Positions 1 through 7,543 of a DNA stretch of 27,247 nucleotides are shown here, piece after piece. This DNA is from UBA5499 sp002426275 (GTDB lineage: Bacteria; Bacillota; DTU084): positions 1-27,247 of the forward strand of contig CALASN010000149.1 in NCBI GenBank assembly GCA_937888735.1, in the 5' to 3' direction. The notes below the pieces were generated by a model that made no database searches, was not told where the DNA came from, and saw only the letters and a list, made by a program, of their open reading frames with translations. Position 1 is the stretch's first letter. The number at the start of each line of letters is the position of its first letter. Position numbers and translations under genes: made by a program.

Positions 1-657
1 CTCTTGGCTGGTTTCATCCTCAAGCAAGGCGCCGTAGCCATGGGACATCTGCACCATCCCGTCAAGGCTCAGGCCATGGACCAGCTGACTTTTAAGCTGC
101 CAACTGACGCTGCCTAGGCTGACCACCTCAGGGAACCTCCGGGAAGTCTCCCAGGGATATTCGCTGTCGATGATCCCTGCCCAGATGGGCTCGCCTGTTT
201 GGTAGTTATAAATCCTGGAAGTGCCGTAGGTGAATTTGGCGTCTGTGTAGAGCCTGTTGCCGGACCAGCCGATGCCGCTCTTCTTTTCAGCTTCCGCCGC
301 CTCTTCCAGACGATCTAAACTCTCTATAATCTCGCCGCTCTTTGCACCCAGCAGTTCCAATTCCGCTTTAAATTCACGGACAATTTTCTCCAGGTCCCGC
401 CAGTCTTCTTCCAGCAGCAGGGAGCCAGCCTGCTGCCGGCTCTGTCCCAGCAAATCAAGGATGTTTTGCGCCACATCCAACCGGGTGGCGCCTCCCATTG
501 ACGGTTTATGCGTGAAATCTACTCCCAGCAGATTCCCCAACTGTTCCAGCCGCCCGTACGCCCAGTGATTCTGACTCACCTCAAGCAGCGGCTCCGCACT
601 GGCTGCAAAACAAAATAACAGCATCGCCAGACACAAGCTCTGCATTTTACAGCGCAT
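1..657 (-). CDS. SLH-domain, coiled-coil outer-membrane porin-like protein (3' part cut by window edge)
   Basis: An open frame runs from an ATG at 657 to the window edge, giving 219 codons with the C-terminus missing. The start at 657 is preferred over an in-frame ATG at 645 because it adds Arg and Lys ahead of the hydrophobic signal peptide (CLAMLLFCFAASA), and a G-rich ribosome binding site (GAGGGGG) lies upstream. After the signal peptide a single SLH-like repeat is visible (NHWAYGRLEQLGNLLG followed by TRLDVAQNILDLL). A charged segment of about 50 residues that looks coiled-coil comes next, and then aromatic, beta-rich sequence. This order is known from SLH porins (OmpM/Mep45 type) of diderm Firmicutes and from cyanobacterial porins, where the SLH domain binds peptidoglycan and the barrel sits in the outer membrane. 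It is the last visible gene of the lacI operon, 23 bp after the PorV-like gene. The porin call is inference because the barrel lies outside the window. Confidence 0.7.
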   Translation of the reverse strand, partial: MRCKMQSLCLAMLLFCFAASAEPLLEVSQNHWAYGRLEQLGNLLGVDFTHKPSMGGATRLDVAQNILDLLGQSRQQAGSLLLEEDWRDLEKIVREFKAELELLGAKSGEIIESLDRLEEAAEAEKKSGIGWSGNRLYTDAKFTYGTSRIYNYQTGEPIWAGIIDSEYPWETSRRFPEVVSLGSVSWQLKSQLVHGLSLDGMVQMSHGYGALLEDETSQE

Positions 658-680
658 GCACCCTACCCCCTCGCTTTTTT

Positions 681-1538
681 CTAAAACGAAACTCCCACTG
701 AAATCCTCTGGGAAGCTCCCAAATCGCCGCGGTTATAGCTATAATCAAAATTCAGCGTTCCCCGCTTAACGCCTATCCCAGCTGTTATCGTCTCCGGTTT
801 CAAACCTACCCGCACCGCCAGATCGTGACTGAGAGAGTATTCCGCCCCCGCGCTGATTTGCGGACTATGGACTAAATCATGCACGTCGGCTGCCAATAAT
901 AACCTGTTCAAACAACGGACGCTAACCCCTAAAGAAAGCATAACCGGCAGATTCTCCTTTTCCGATGTTTCATCGCTCTTGATGCTGGAGGCGAGATCGC
1001 CGGCAGAGATGCCGACTGCAAGCCAATCCTTAACTTTGCCCAGAAAAGCTATGCTTACGCCCAGGCCAGATCTGGCGTTATCAAGAGCTGCGGAATCCAA
1101 TTCTGTGCTGTAATAATTCAAGCTTACTCCTAAGTTGGAATCCCAAGGCAAAAAAGAGACCTTTTTCCCCACGGCCAAGGTCAGTTTATCTTCCAGGTAG
1201 CCATAGCCCAAAGCGGGCGAGCAATTAACTCTCTCCCAAGAAAGACCGACCGTACCAAACTTACGGTTGGGCACGGTCACTGTGAGATAGCTGTGAGCGA
1301 TCCCCAGACCGTAAAGATCCGTATTCATCACCGAGACGCTGCCTGCCTGGAGATTGCCTAAACCAGCGCTGTTCCAGCCGACAGCAGTGGCATCGTCCGC
1401 CACGGCAGTAAAAGCGCCGCCCATGCCCGAGGCTTTACCTCCCAAATCCAGCTGCGTAAAAGCCCCTCGCTCTTGGGAAGCCGTGACTAAGGCAAAGCTC
1501 AGCATGAACAGCAAAACGAACCCAAAGCTTCTTCGCAT
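681..1538 (-). CDS. PorV/UPF0164-like outer-membrane beta-barrel protein
   Basis: This encodes 285 residues from the ATG at 1538, which has a strong GAGGAGGGGG ribosome binding site 5 to 7 bases upstream. An in-frame start 9 codons earlier lacks this support. A signal peptide (MRRSFGFVLLFMLSFALVTAS) is followed by the hallmark N-terminal stretch LGGKASGMGGAFTAVADDA...NSAGLG, seen in the PorV/PorQ, UPF0164 and FadL-like barrel families. Alternating beta-strand sequence follows, ending in ISVGVSF with a terminal Phe, as in outer-membrane barrels that use the BAM machinery. In Bacteroidetes, PorV binds the C-terminal signals of type IX secretion cargo. Here the gene lies 46 bp downstream of a hydrolase that carries a similar C-terminal domain. 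The outer-membrane location is well supported; the exact role is not known. Confidence 0.72.
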   Translation of the reverse strand: MRRSFGFVLLFMLSFALVTASQERGAFTQLDLGGKASGMGGAFTAVADDATAVGWNSAGLGNLQAGSVSVMNTDLYGLGIAHSYLTVTVPNRKFGTVGLSWERVNCSPALGYGYLEDKLTLAVGKKVSFLPWDSNLGVSLNYYSTELDSAALDNARSGLGVSIAFLGKVKDWLAVGISAGDLASSIKSDETSEKENLPVMLSLGVSVRCLNRLLLAADVHDLVHSPQISAGAEYSLSHDLAVRVGLKPETITAGIGVKRGTLNFDYSYNRGDLGASQRISVGVSF

Positions 1539-1584
1539 TGTACCCCCTCCTCTAAATGTCGTCATTCAATATTTCACAGAGCTC

Positions 1585-3153
1585 TCATTGGATAACAAAT
1601 AACCTCTTTTTTGCCATCGTCTTCGCGCCTATTTTTACCTCCATAACAGCCAAATAAGGCCCCGCTCTCCTTTCAATAGCGCCGGTCCAACTTTCCACGT
1701 GTTCTCCTTCCGGGCGCCATTGCTCAGCCATGAGCCTGGCAATTAATTGTCCGGATAAGTTGTAAAGCCTGAGCGATACCTTGGCTGGAGCCAATAAAAG
1801 ATAAGAAAATCTAACTTCTCCGGCTTTGCTTTTGAAGAGCGGATTGGGGGCGATAGTAAAGCTCGGGAAACCAAATGAGTCGCTCTGAAAGATCAGATAG
1901 ATGGGATCTCGCTGCAACTGAACTGTCAAGCTTTCCGTCGGCGCCAACTGCGTCAGATCCGTTCCCGTCTGCTGCAGCTGATATATTCTGTCCCAACCCT
2001 GCGCTGGAATCGTCGCTTGTTTGTTTTCTTGGGACCACATTACCCACACTTGTTTATCAGGATTGGAACTGAGCAGAAACGCCTTAATTCCGTCTCCCAG
2101 ATTCTTCAGCGCGAAACCGCTGGCACCATTGATAAATCCCGTCAAAGTTTTATAGGCCCACCAAGCTGGCTTAGGGTTTTTCCGGCCGTCCACCAGCCCA
2201 AAATTCTGTTCCCTGTCCTTGGGATCCAGGCCGCTGAGAAAATTGTACCAAAATACTTTTCCTATGCCTAAATCACATGCTGTTGTGAAGACCTTGAGCA
2301 AAATCCGCGCCTGTTCTTCCTCTGTGACGCTGTACGTTCCGTCTTGATACGTGGACCAGCCAATTTCCGTAATCCAGACTGGCTTTTGGGCATCGCCGCT
2401 CTCCGCCATAATCCGCCTTGTCTCCCGCAAATCTTCTGTCAGCCACCATTCGCTGAAATCCGGAACAGCGTTGTATTGATAGGAATGGATGGCGATAACG
2501 TCGCAAAAATCCTTGCCGCCATTGGCGTAAAAACCTTGAAGAAAGACGCTGCCTTTGGTATCTCCCGGCTGATTGGCCCCTACTTTCACCCCCGCCGGTC
2601 CGCAGGCAACTATACGGCAGTCAGGATTGACCCTTTTGGCAGCTTGCCAGGCTACCTTCACCAATTCTGTATACTCGGCCACAGACCCGGAGAAAGATCC
2701 AGGCAAATTCGGTTCGTTCCAAATTTGCCACGCATCAACCTTGCCCCGATAGCGCTCGACCGCTGCCGCCACGAATGCTTCCCAATCATTCAGATCCTCG
2801 GGGGGAGAATTTCGCCCTCCTCCCTGACTTGCCCAATCCGGGGTATAAGCTAAAATCCCCAAAATTTTGATTCCCAGCCGCTGGGCTTCTGCCGCAGATT
2901 GATCCCAACGCTCCCAATTAAAGACGCCCCTCTCAGGTTCCAGGGAATACCAGGCAAAATCAGCTCTCACCCACTGTACGCCGGCGTTTTTAAGCAGCGG
3001 CATTTCAAAGGAATTATTTTGGGGAAAAAGCTGCGCGTTAACTCCGAAAAAGCCGTCCGAAGCCGCCGACTCCCCGCTCTTTGCCAAAAGCGCCAGAAAA
3101 AACGCGATAAAAGCGATGCCCAATTTATTCTCCAAAAAATTCGCAACTTTCAT
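1585..3153 (-). CDS. Secreted clan GH-A glycoside hydrolase with C-terminal sorting/FlgD-like Ig domain
   Basis: This encodes 522 residues from the ATG at 3153, which has GGGGG seven bases upstream; an upstream in-frame codon gives a poorer signal peptide. Residues 1-31 form a signal peptide. Residues 35 to about 350 form a TIM-barrel hydrolase. WQIWNEPN supplies the likely acid/base Glu147 and PVWITEIGWS the likely nucleophile Glu263, the two strand-end glutamates of clan GH-A (GH5/GH39/GH42-like). The substrate cannot be told from the sequence but is presumably a beta-linked polysaccharide or oligosaccharide. The last 80 or so residues (VRFSYLLLAPAKVSLRLYNL, then GEHVESW, GPYLAV and KKRLFVIQ) resemble a FlgD-like Ig or type A C-terminal sorting domain. 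The gene lies 26 bp downstream of lacI and 46 bp upstream of the PorV-like gene, so the operon looks like a regulated sugar-use locus. Confidence 0.82.
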   Translation of the reverse strand: MKVANFLENKLGIAFIAFFLALLAKSGESAASDGFFGVNAQLFPQNNSFEMPLLKNAGVQWVRADFAWYSLEPERGVFNWERWDQSAAEAQRLGIKILGILAYTPDWASQGGGRNSPPEDLNDWEAFVAAAVERYRGKVDAWQIWNEPNLPGSFSGSVAEYTELVKVAWQAAKRVNPDCRIVACGPAGVKVGANQPGDTKGSVFLQGFYANGGKDFCDVIAIHSYQYNAVPDFSEWWLTEDLRETRRIMAESGDAQKPVWITEIGWSTYQDGTYSVTEEEQARILLKVFTTACDLGIGKVFWYNFLSGLDPKDREQNFGLVDGRKNPKPAWWAYKTLTGFINGASGFALKNLGDGIKAFLLSSNPDKQVWVMWSQENKQATIPAQGWDRIYQLQQTGTDLTQLAPTESLTVQLQRDPIYLIFQSDSFGFPSFTIAPNPLFKSKAGEVRFSYLLLAPAKVSLRLYNLSGQLIARLMAEQWRPEGEHVESWTGAIERRAGPYLAVMEVKIGAKTMAKKRLFVIQ

Positions 3154-3179
3154 CAAACAGCCCCCACTTTGTTTCCCTC

Positions 3180-4196
3180 TCAGGCTAAAATCCTGCACGA
3201 TTCTCTTTTCACCAGCTCCAGCGGAAGCAAGTTGTGGGTTACTTCGCTCTCTCCCCCTTCCAAAGCCTCGAACAATAATTTCGCCGTAATTTCTCCCACT
3301 TGCGAGATATTGGACTGAATGGTTGAAAGGGCCGGCTCCACCATCATACCGATGGGCAAGTTGTCGCAGCCGATTACAGAGACGTCCCCCGGAACCTTAT
3401 AGCCCCGATCTTTGAGACCCTTAATGGTTCCGATTGCCATCGGATCATTATAAACGCAAATGGCTGTGAAATCAGCCCCGCAAGCCAGCAGCTGCTGCAG
3501 CGAGCGATAACCGCCCGCAAAATCGAAACTGTCCTCGACGACTAACTCTGGCGAAATCGTCAAGCCTGCCTCGGAGATGGCTTTCTTATAACCATTCAGT
3601 CTCTCCTCTCCCACCCAATAATAGCTGGGACCGCCTATGTAAGCGATCCTTCTGTGGCCCAGCTCCAGCAAATACTTCGTGGCCACATATGTTGCCTTGA
3701 CATTGTCATTGTCGATTGTGGAAATGGGAATCCCCTCGGGAACTCTGCCGCTGACCACAACCGGCACCTTTGCCTGAAGCAAATTCAAGTAAGGCAACTG
3801 ATTCTTCGTTGGGCTGGTTAAAATAACTCCGTCATACATGTTCTGATTGAACATGGCAACCAACGATTTATAATTCACATCCAAATCCGTGCCAGGAATC
3901 AAAATCACGTCATATCCCCTTGGCTTAGTCACTTTGAAAACGCCCTGCAACAGCACAAGGATAAACTGATCCATAGCCGTCATTCCTCGCTCGTCAATGA
4001 CCACAGCTATCAGATGCGAAATATTCCGCACAAAGCGCTGCGCCAAAACGTTAGGCTGATAATCAAGCTTATGCATCGCCAGCTGCACTTTTCTTTTAGT
4101 TTCAAGGCTTACATTATCCTGATTATTGAGCACTCTGGAGACCGTGGCTATGCTCACCTTCGCTAAAGAAGCTACATCCTTTATCGTCGCTTTCAT
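3180..4196 (-). CDS. LacI-family transcriptional regulator
   Basis: This encodes 338 residues, the usual length for the family. The N-terminal helix-turn-helix and hinge are clear (ATIKDVASLAKVSIATVSRVLNN, then RKVQLAMHKLDYQPN), followed by a periplasmic-binding-like effector domain (from about residue 60, including DGVILTSP, IPISTIDNDN, HRRIAYIGG, AICVYNDPMAIG and DVSVIGCDN). These regulators normally bind a sugar or a phosphorylated metabolite and release or bind a palindromic operator. It is the first gene of the operon with the glycoside hydrolase, the PorV-like protein and the SLH protein. It probably controls its own promoter, because four similar 14-bp palindromes lie in the 310 bp upstream. 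It is not CcpA for certain, although the operator resembles a cre site. Confidence 0.9.
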   Translation of the reverse strand: MKATIKDVASLAKVSIATVSRVLNNQDNVSLETKRKVQLAMHKLDYQPNVLAQRFVRNISHLIAVVIDERGMTAMDQFILVLLQGVFKVTKPRGYDVILIPGTDLDVNYKSLVAMFNQNMYDGVILTSPTKNQLPYLNLLQAKVPVVVSGRVPEGIPISTIDNDNVKATYVATKYLLELGHRRIAYIGGPSYYWVGEERLNGYKKAISEAGLTISPELVVEDSFDFAGGYRSLQQLLACGADFTAICVYNDPMAIGTIKGLKDRGYKVPGDVSVIGCDNLPIGMMVEPALSTIQSNISQVGEITAKLLFEALEGGESEVTHNLLPLELVKRESCRILA

Positions 4197-4215
4197 GTCA
4201 ATCTCCGCCCTTAAA

Positions 4216-4229
4216 TGTAAACATTTTCA
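4216..4229 (-). promoter_or_regulatory. Operator-like palindrome 1 upstream of lacI
   Basis: On the minus strand the site reads TGAAAATGTTTACA, a near-palindrome fitting the LacI/CcpA-type pattern TGnAAn-centre-TnnCA at 13 of 14 conserved or free positions. It ends 20 bp upstream of the lacI start codon, where bound repressor would block transcription or initiation. Three similar copies lie further upstream. Confidence 0.6.
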
Positions 4230-4297
4230 TTCTATGGTATTAATTCTCCATTAAACTTTAAAATCCTCTTTACGCTGAGAAAAATTGGCCAAAACAA

Positions 4298-4311
4298 TGA
4301 AAATATTTACG
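4298..4311 (+). promoter_or_regulatory. Operator-like palindrome 2 upstream of lacI
   Basis: TGAAAATATTTACG differs from site 3 only at the last base and from the minus-strand reading of site 1 at two positions. It lies about 100 bp upstream of the lacI start codon. Confidence 0.5.
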
Positions 4312-4418
4312 CCATCGCATTTTCCGCTGGTAACCGCGTTGTATTCCCAAATGGAACGACCAACTATATCGCAGGAATCCAATAGCTTGACCAAGCTCCG
4401 AGCGAAATAATGTCTGCG

Positions 4419-4432
4419 TGAAAGCATTTACA
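4419..4432 (+). promoter_or_regulatory. Operator-like palindrome 3 upstream of lacI
   Basis: TGAAAGCATTTACA keeps both half-sites (TGAAA and TTTACA) with a different centre, the closest of the four to a classical LacI-family centre. It lies about 220 bp upstream of lacI and may serve DNA looping. Confidence 0.5.
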
Positions 4433-4491
4433 CCGCAGCGAATCGCTTTACCAGAAAGCCGCGCCGGTCAGCTTTCCCAGACGCGGCGCTA

Positions 4492-4505
4492 TGAAAATAT
4501 TTACA
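4492..4505 (+). promoter_or_regulatory. Operator-like palindrome 4 upstream of lacI
   Basis: TGAAAATATTTACA has the same half-sites as the other three and lies 140 bp from the end of the NlpC/P60 gene. It is the most distal member of the cluster. Confidence 0.5.
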
Positions 4506-4643
4506 GCAATCCTGTACGCCCTTCAGACGCCAGCACTCTCCGAAGGGCCGAGAGCTTCCCGCCTCCAGCAGACAGGCATAGATGTGGGAAGAAGACTAGC
4601 GGTGGAAAGAGAGAAGCTCGAAAGGCTATATCTAAGCGGCAGC

Positions 4644-5252
4644 TCAAGAAAAAGGGATAAAAACGGGAAGCGACGGTTTGGTTATAGTTGGCTTCGTAAA
4701 TTCCACCGCAGGACGCCATTTAGTTTTGGCTTTGAGATACTTCAAGCGACCAAAGCCGGCAAACCACTGCCCGCGCACTTCTCCTCGGACAGACCATGAA
4801 TCAATTACCACCTTGCCAAAGTAGCTAGATGCATTAATGAATTCAAACTTTTCGCCAGGGATTATCCATTTGCTGAACATTCCCCCATGGGTTATCGTGT
4901 GAGGATTATCCGTAATGAAAACCAAATCGCCAGGTACTACTTCAGCGGAGGAGAGCAAGAAGGCGTTATATTTGTAGAGGCTGTCTTCTGTGACATCTAA
5001 AGCCACGCCTGGGGAGGAGGCAAAGACAATGTTCGATATGACCTGCCGATAGCTCCATTCTTGTAAGCCGGAGCAGTCAAAACCAGCAGGACTTTGTCCG
5101 CCCCAAATATAGGGCGCATTCTCCTGCAACAGGGCATGATTAAGCGCCTGCCGGGCTTGCTTTTGGGTTACTACCGCTTGCCCATAATCGCCTGCCGGAA
5201 GTCCGGGGCCAGGACGGAGCATTAGCAATATTAACAATAACAATTTTGACAT
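4644..5252 (-). CDS. Secreted NlpC/P60-family peptidoglycan peptidase
   Basis: This encodes 202 residues with a short signal peptide (LLLLILLMLRPGPGLPAG) and an ATG preceded by GGAGGGG six bases upstream. The catalytic Cys lies in GFDCSGLQEW, in the usual YIWGG-x(n)-FDCSG context (YIWGGQSPAGFDCSG). The His lies in HTITHGGMF, and the third polar residue probably in EFINASS. The family cleaves cell-wall peptide stems, commonly gamma-D-Glu-diamino acid bonds, outside the cytoplasm. There is no cell-wall binding domain such as LysM or SH3. The roughly 40-residue C-terminal tail rich in Lys, Pro and Thr is unusual and may bind a partner or the wall. The gene stands alone between the lacI control region and a long non-coding stretch. 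Confidence 0.85.
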   Translation of the reverse strand: MSKLLLLILLMLRPGPGLPAGDYGQAVVTQKQARQALNHALLQENAPYIWGGQSPAGFDCSGLQEWSYRQVISNIVFASSPGVALDVTEDSLYKYNAFLLSSAEVVPGDLVFITDNPHTITHGGMFSKWIIPGEKFEFINASSYFGKVVIDSWSVRGEVRGQWFAGFGRLKYLKAKTKWRPAVEFTKPTITKPSLPVFIPFS

Positions 5253-5944
5253 TTCTTACCCCTCCATACGATAATTGTATCATAAATTCCTATTTTGCAG
5301 ACGTTTACCAGCTGTTTTCATTCTCAGGCGCGCATTAAGTAGGAAGTTGCTGAATAACCCAGCAATTATTTCAAGCGAGCTTTTTTGAAAGTTTTATTAA
5401 ATATCCCTGCACATATTCTCCGCTTTTTCAGTAAAACACCTGATTCCGCTGCGAAAAGCCAATTTATGCAGATGAACTTGAGATAAATCCCCACATTTTT
5501 ATCGAAAGCATTCATATTTGATCCCTTGCGAGCCCCTTTTGATCCTAAAAGGGTGGTTCGTCCCCACTTTGGCGTTTTCCGCAGTGGAATCAACACCTAC
5601 ATAATGGAATTTTCATGTCTTCAGCAAGCCCAGGCTAGGCTTTTTTATGAGCAACGCTTTACCTGGCAACATTGCTCCTCGAAGAAAAAATCGTTGACTT
5701 CTCAGCACTTTACGTCAGCCCTGTTCTTATGCTCATTTGGCAAATCGCTCATCGGTGCGGTCATTCAAATGAAAAGGCGGTAGCGGCAACTGATGATTTA
5801 GGCTTGAGAAGAAGCGCCGGCCGCAAATATATTATATAAAATTGATAGATTTAATATGAATTTATTCCAGCCGAATATCACCGGTCACCAGCCGGCGTCA
5901 TCAGAGCAAAAACAGTAAGATCGCTTTATCAGCATAAAAAATCC
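5253..5944. other. Non-coding stretch with a possible decayed gene
   Basis: About 690 bp hold no intact gene. On the minus strand around 5490-5610 a frame reads KFHYVGVDSTAENAKVGTNH and continues about 17 more residues to a stop. A second open piece (FQKSSLEIIAGLFSNFLLNA) follows around 5290-5400 after further stops. This pattern suggests a degraded coding sequence, possibly a transposase, but I cannot name a family. Small hairpins are present (TTGCTG/CAGCAA near 5343-5361; AAGCC/GGCTT then T6 at 5626-5646). From 5820 the sequence is AT-rich up to the nif-like operon promoter. Confidence 0.25.
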
Positions 5945-5973
5945 TTGACAAATAGAGGCGAATCCATTATAAT
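5945..5973 (+). promoter_or_regulatory. Consensus sigma-A promoter of the nitrogenase-like/MetY operon
   Basis: TTGACA at 5945-5950 and TATAAT at 5968-5973 are separated by exactly 17 bp, a perfect vegetative promoter. Transcription should begin near 5980, giving an untranslated leader of about 250 nt before metY1. No operator-like palindrome overlaps it. Together with the downstream attenuator this suggests constitutive initiation with control after initiation. Confidence 0.88.
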
Positions 5974-6062
5974 CCAAATAAACATATAAAAACCATATGC
6001 AAAATATGAATTATGAGGCGTTTGAAGTGAAAAACCAGACTGCTTTTAAGATAGGAACATTG

Positions 6063-6143
6063 ATGTGTCAAGCATCGGCTACGTGCATGATGCGCATGCC
6101 CTGCTGCGCTCATTTATCCATCTTTAAATCTTCATCCGCGTGA
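6063..6143 (+). CDS. Cys/Met-rich leader peptide (26 codons)
   Basis: A short frame opens at ATG 6063, with AGGA at 6053-6056 as ribosome binding site, and stops at TGA 6141-6143. It carries Cys at codons 2, 8, 14 and 15 and Met at 1, 9, 10 and 12, with the dense core CMMRMPCC at codons 8-15. An in-frame GTG at 6027 with GAGG eight bases upstream would give a 38-residue version beginning MKNQTAFKIG; both forms share the core. The stop codon lies 20 nt before an intrinsic terminator stem, the geometry of amino-acid leader peptides such as trpL and hisL. I infer that it senses charged cysteinyl- and/or methionyl-tRNA and so links the sulfur-salvage operon to sulfur amino acid supply. Confidence 0.75.
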   Translation: MCQASATCMMRMPCCAHLSIFKSSSA

Positions 6144-6163
6144 ATTTTATTGCCTGTGAGTTG

Positions 6164-6198
6164 AGCACAGTCCGTGAAATTCCGGACTGTGCTTTTTT
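6164..6198 (+). terminator. Leader attenuator (intrinsic terminator)
   Basis: AGCACAGTCCG (6164-6174) pairs perfectly with CGGACTGTGCT (6183-6193), an 11-bp stem with an 8-nt loop, followed by a T6 run. It lies between the leader peptide and metY1, so it must be bypassed for operon expression. A competing small hairpin, CTGTG (6154-6158) with CACAG (6166-6170), would use part of the 5' arm and could be the antiterminator. It has only 5 bp, so that part is tentative. Confidence 0.88.
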
Positions 6199-6231
6199 GT
6201 TAGAAATCTTTCCAAAAAGGAAGGTACCAAA

Positions 6232-7530
6232 ATGAGCTATGATTTTGACACGCTAAAGGTAAGAGCCGGCTATCGCGCCGAGCAGCACAACAACGCTGTC
6301 TCGGTGCCGATTTATCAGACCACAGCTTTTACCTTAGGCGACAGCTACCGCGCTGATAAACTGTTCTCCTTCGAAGGTGACGATCCGATCTATACCAGGC
6401 TCTCCAATCCCACGGTGGACGTTTTGGAAAGACGCCTGGCAGCTCTTCACGGCGCGGCCGGGGCCATCGCCCTCTCCTCCGGCATGGCGGCGGTTTCCTA
6501 CGCGCTGCTGAACGCAGCCGGAAAGGGCGGTCGGATTCTCACCACCGCCAGACTTTACGGCGGCACAGTTGACGCCTTCGGATCTCTGTTCCCAGATTTG
6601 GGAATTGAGTTTGAGATCGTGGAAAATCCTGATGATCCAGGCGAATTCAAAGAGAAACTGACAGCGGATACCAAAGCGATTTTTCTTGAAAGCCTGACCA
6701 ATCCCCTGGTCACCATTGCCGATCTGAAAGCAGTCTCTGAGATCGCATCTCAAGCCGGTATTCCACTGATCGTTGATAACACCGTGGCGACCCCCTATTT
6801 GCTGAACCCCTTTGAGTATGGCGCCGATGTGGTGGTTTATTCGGCCACCAAGGCGCTTTCCGGACACGGCAACGTGATTGCTGGAATTGTGGTTGAAAGC
6901 GGAAAATTCAATTACGGCAACGGCAATTTTCCTCATTTCCAGCGGCCGCTCTGGTTTCTGCGAGACAAAAATGACAAGGCCCGCAGCATTCTGGAGGTGT
7001 TCCCAAATGTTCCGTTCACCGGCCGGCTGCGCGCCATTCATCTCAACTACTTGGGCGCCGCCCTCAGTCCCTTCGACGCTTATCTGATTCTGCTTGGCTT
7101 GGAAACCCTTTCCGAACGTGTGGAAAAGCAGCTGGCCAACACAAAGGCTGTTTTGGCGTATCTGGAAAACAACCCGCACGTCAGTTGGATCAGTCATCCC
7201 TATGCCAAAGGCAACTCTTACCGGGAGCTGGCCGACAGGTATTTTCCCAAAGGCGCGGGCTCGATTTTATCCTTCGGCTTTGGCGGCACGGAAGAGCAGA
7301 AGCGAAAGTTTTTGGCCGCCACAGAAGTGTTCAGCTATCAGGCCAACATCGGAGACGCGCGTTCGCTGATCATCAATCCGGCTCAGACCACCCACGTGGA
7401 GTTGACGGGCGAACAGAGGAGAATCGTGGGCTTGAGTCCCGAAACCATCCGCCTGTCCCTGGGGTTGGAAAGCGCCAAGGATCTGATCGCAGACCTGGAG
7501 CAGGCGTTCAAGACCGCCTTCGGCGAATAG
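6232..7530 (+). CDS. metY: O-acetylhomoserine sulfhydrylase, copy 1 (MetY-like, PLP-dependent)
   Basis: This encodes 432 residues, the typical MetY length. It is a Cys/Met-metabolism PLP enzyme (aspartate aminotransferase fold type I) with the substrate loop YTRLSNPT, the PLP-phosphate site SSGMAA and the Schiff-base Lys207 in YSATKALSGHGN. The family joins O-acetyl-L-homoserine with sulfide or methanethiol to give homocysteine or methionine plus acetate in the cytoplasm. The ATG at 6232 has AAGGAAGG about 5-11 bases upstream. It is the first gene after the Cys/Met leader attenuator and lies one or a few bases from the GNAT gene. As the nitrogenase-like enzyme of this operon may release a thiol, MetY would be the step that fixes it. 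A paralogue (metY2) lies 6 kb downstream. Confidence 0.9.
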   Translation: MSYDFDTLKVRAGYRAEQHNNAVSVPIYQTTAFTLGDSYRADKLFSFEGDDPIYTRLSNPTVDVLERRLAALHGAAGAIALSSGMAAVSYALLNAAGKGGRILTTARLYGGTVDAFGSLFPDLGIEFEIVENPDDPGEFKEKLTADTKAIFLESLTNPLVTIADLKAVSEIASQAGIPLIVDNTVATPYLLNPFEYGADVVVYSATKALSGHGNVIAGIVVESGKFNYGNGNFPHFQRPLWFLRDKNDKARSILEVFPNVPFTGRLRAIHLNYLGAALSPFDAYLILLGLETLSERVEKQLANTKAVLAYLENNPHVSWISHPYAKGNSYRELADRYFPKGAGSILSFGFGGTEEQKRKFLAATEVFSYQANIGDARSLIINPAQTTHVELTGEQRRIVGLSPETIRLSLGLESAKDLIADLEQAFKTAFGE

Positions 7531-7543
7531 GGTGAGCGGGCAA

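Larger units (their letters stand above)
4197..4643. other. Intergenic control region of the lacI operon
   Basis: No gene is supported in these 447 bp. Short open frames on both strands lack ribosome binding sites and recognisable sequence. What is visible is a run of four operator-like motifs (4216-4229, 4298-4311, 4419-4432, 4492-4505). A GC-rich hairpin (GCCGCG at 4458-4463 with CGCGGC at 4482-4487) lies between the NlpC/P60 gene and lacI. It is followed on the minus strand by only three T residues, so it is at best a weak terminator for the peptidase gene. No convincing -35/-10 pair for lacI could be picked out. Confidence 0.5.

Noticed and set aside
4418..4799. Plus-strand open frames in the lacI upstream region
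   Set aside because: They are Arg/Ser-rich with no start signals, and overlap the operators and the NlpC/P60 gene.
5626..5646. Small hairpin followed by T6 (AAGCC/GGCTT) as a terminator
   Set aside because: The stem has only five pairs and no plus-strand gene lies upstream of it.
5980..6231. SAM (S-box) riboswitch or T-box in the metY leader
   Set aside because: I saw neither the S-box conserved core nor the T-box AGGGTGG-type sequence. The leader is explained by the Cys/Met peptide and terminator.
6334..7197. Long minus-strand open frame opposite metY1
   Set aside because: It has no family resemblance and no ribosome binding site. It is the mirror of a high-GC coding region; similar mirrors occur throughout the operon.
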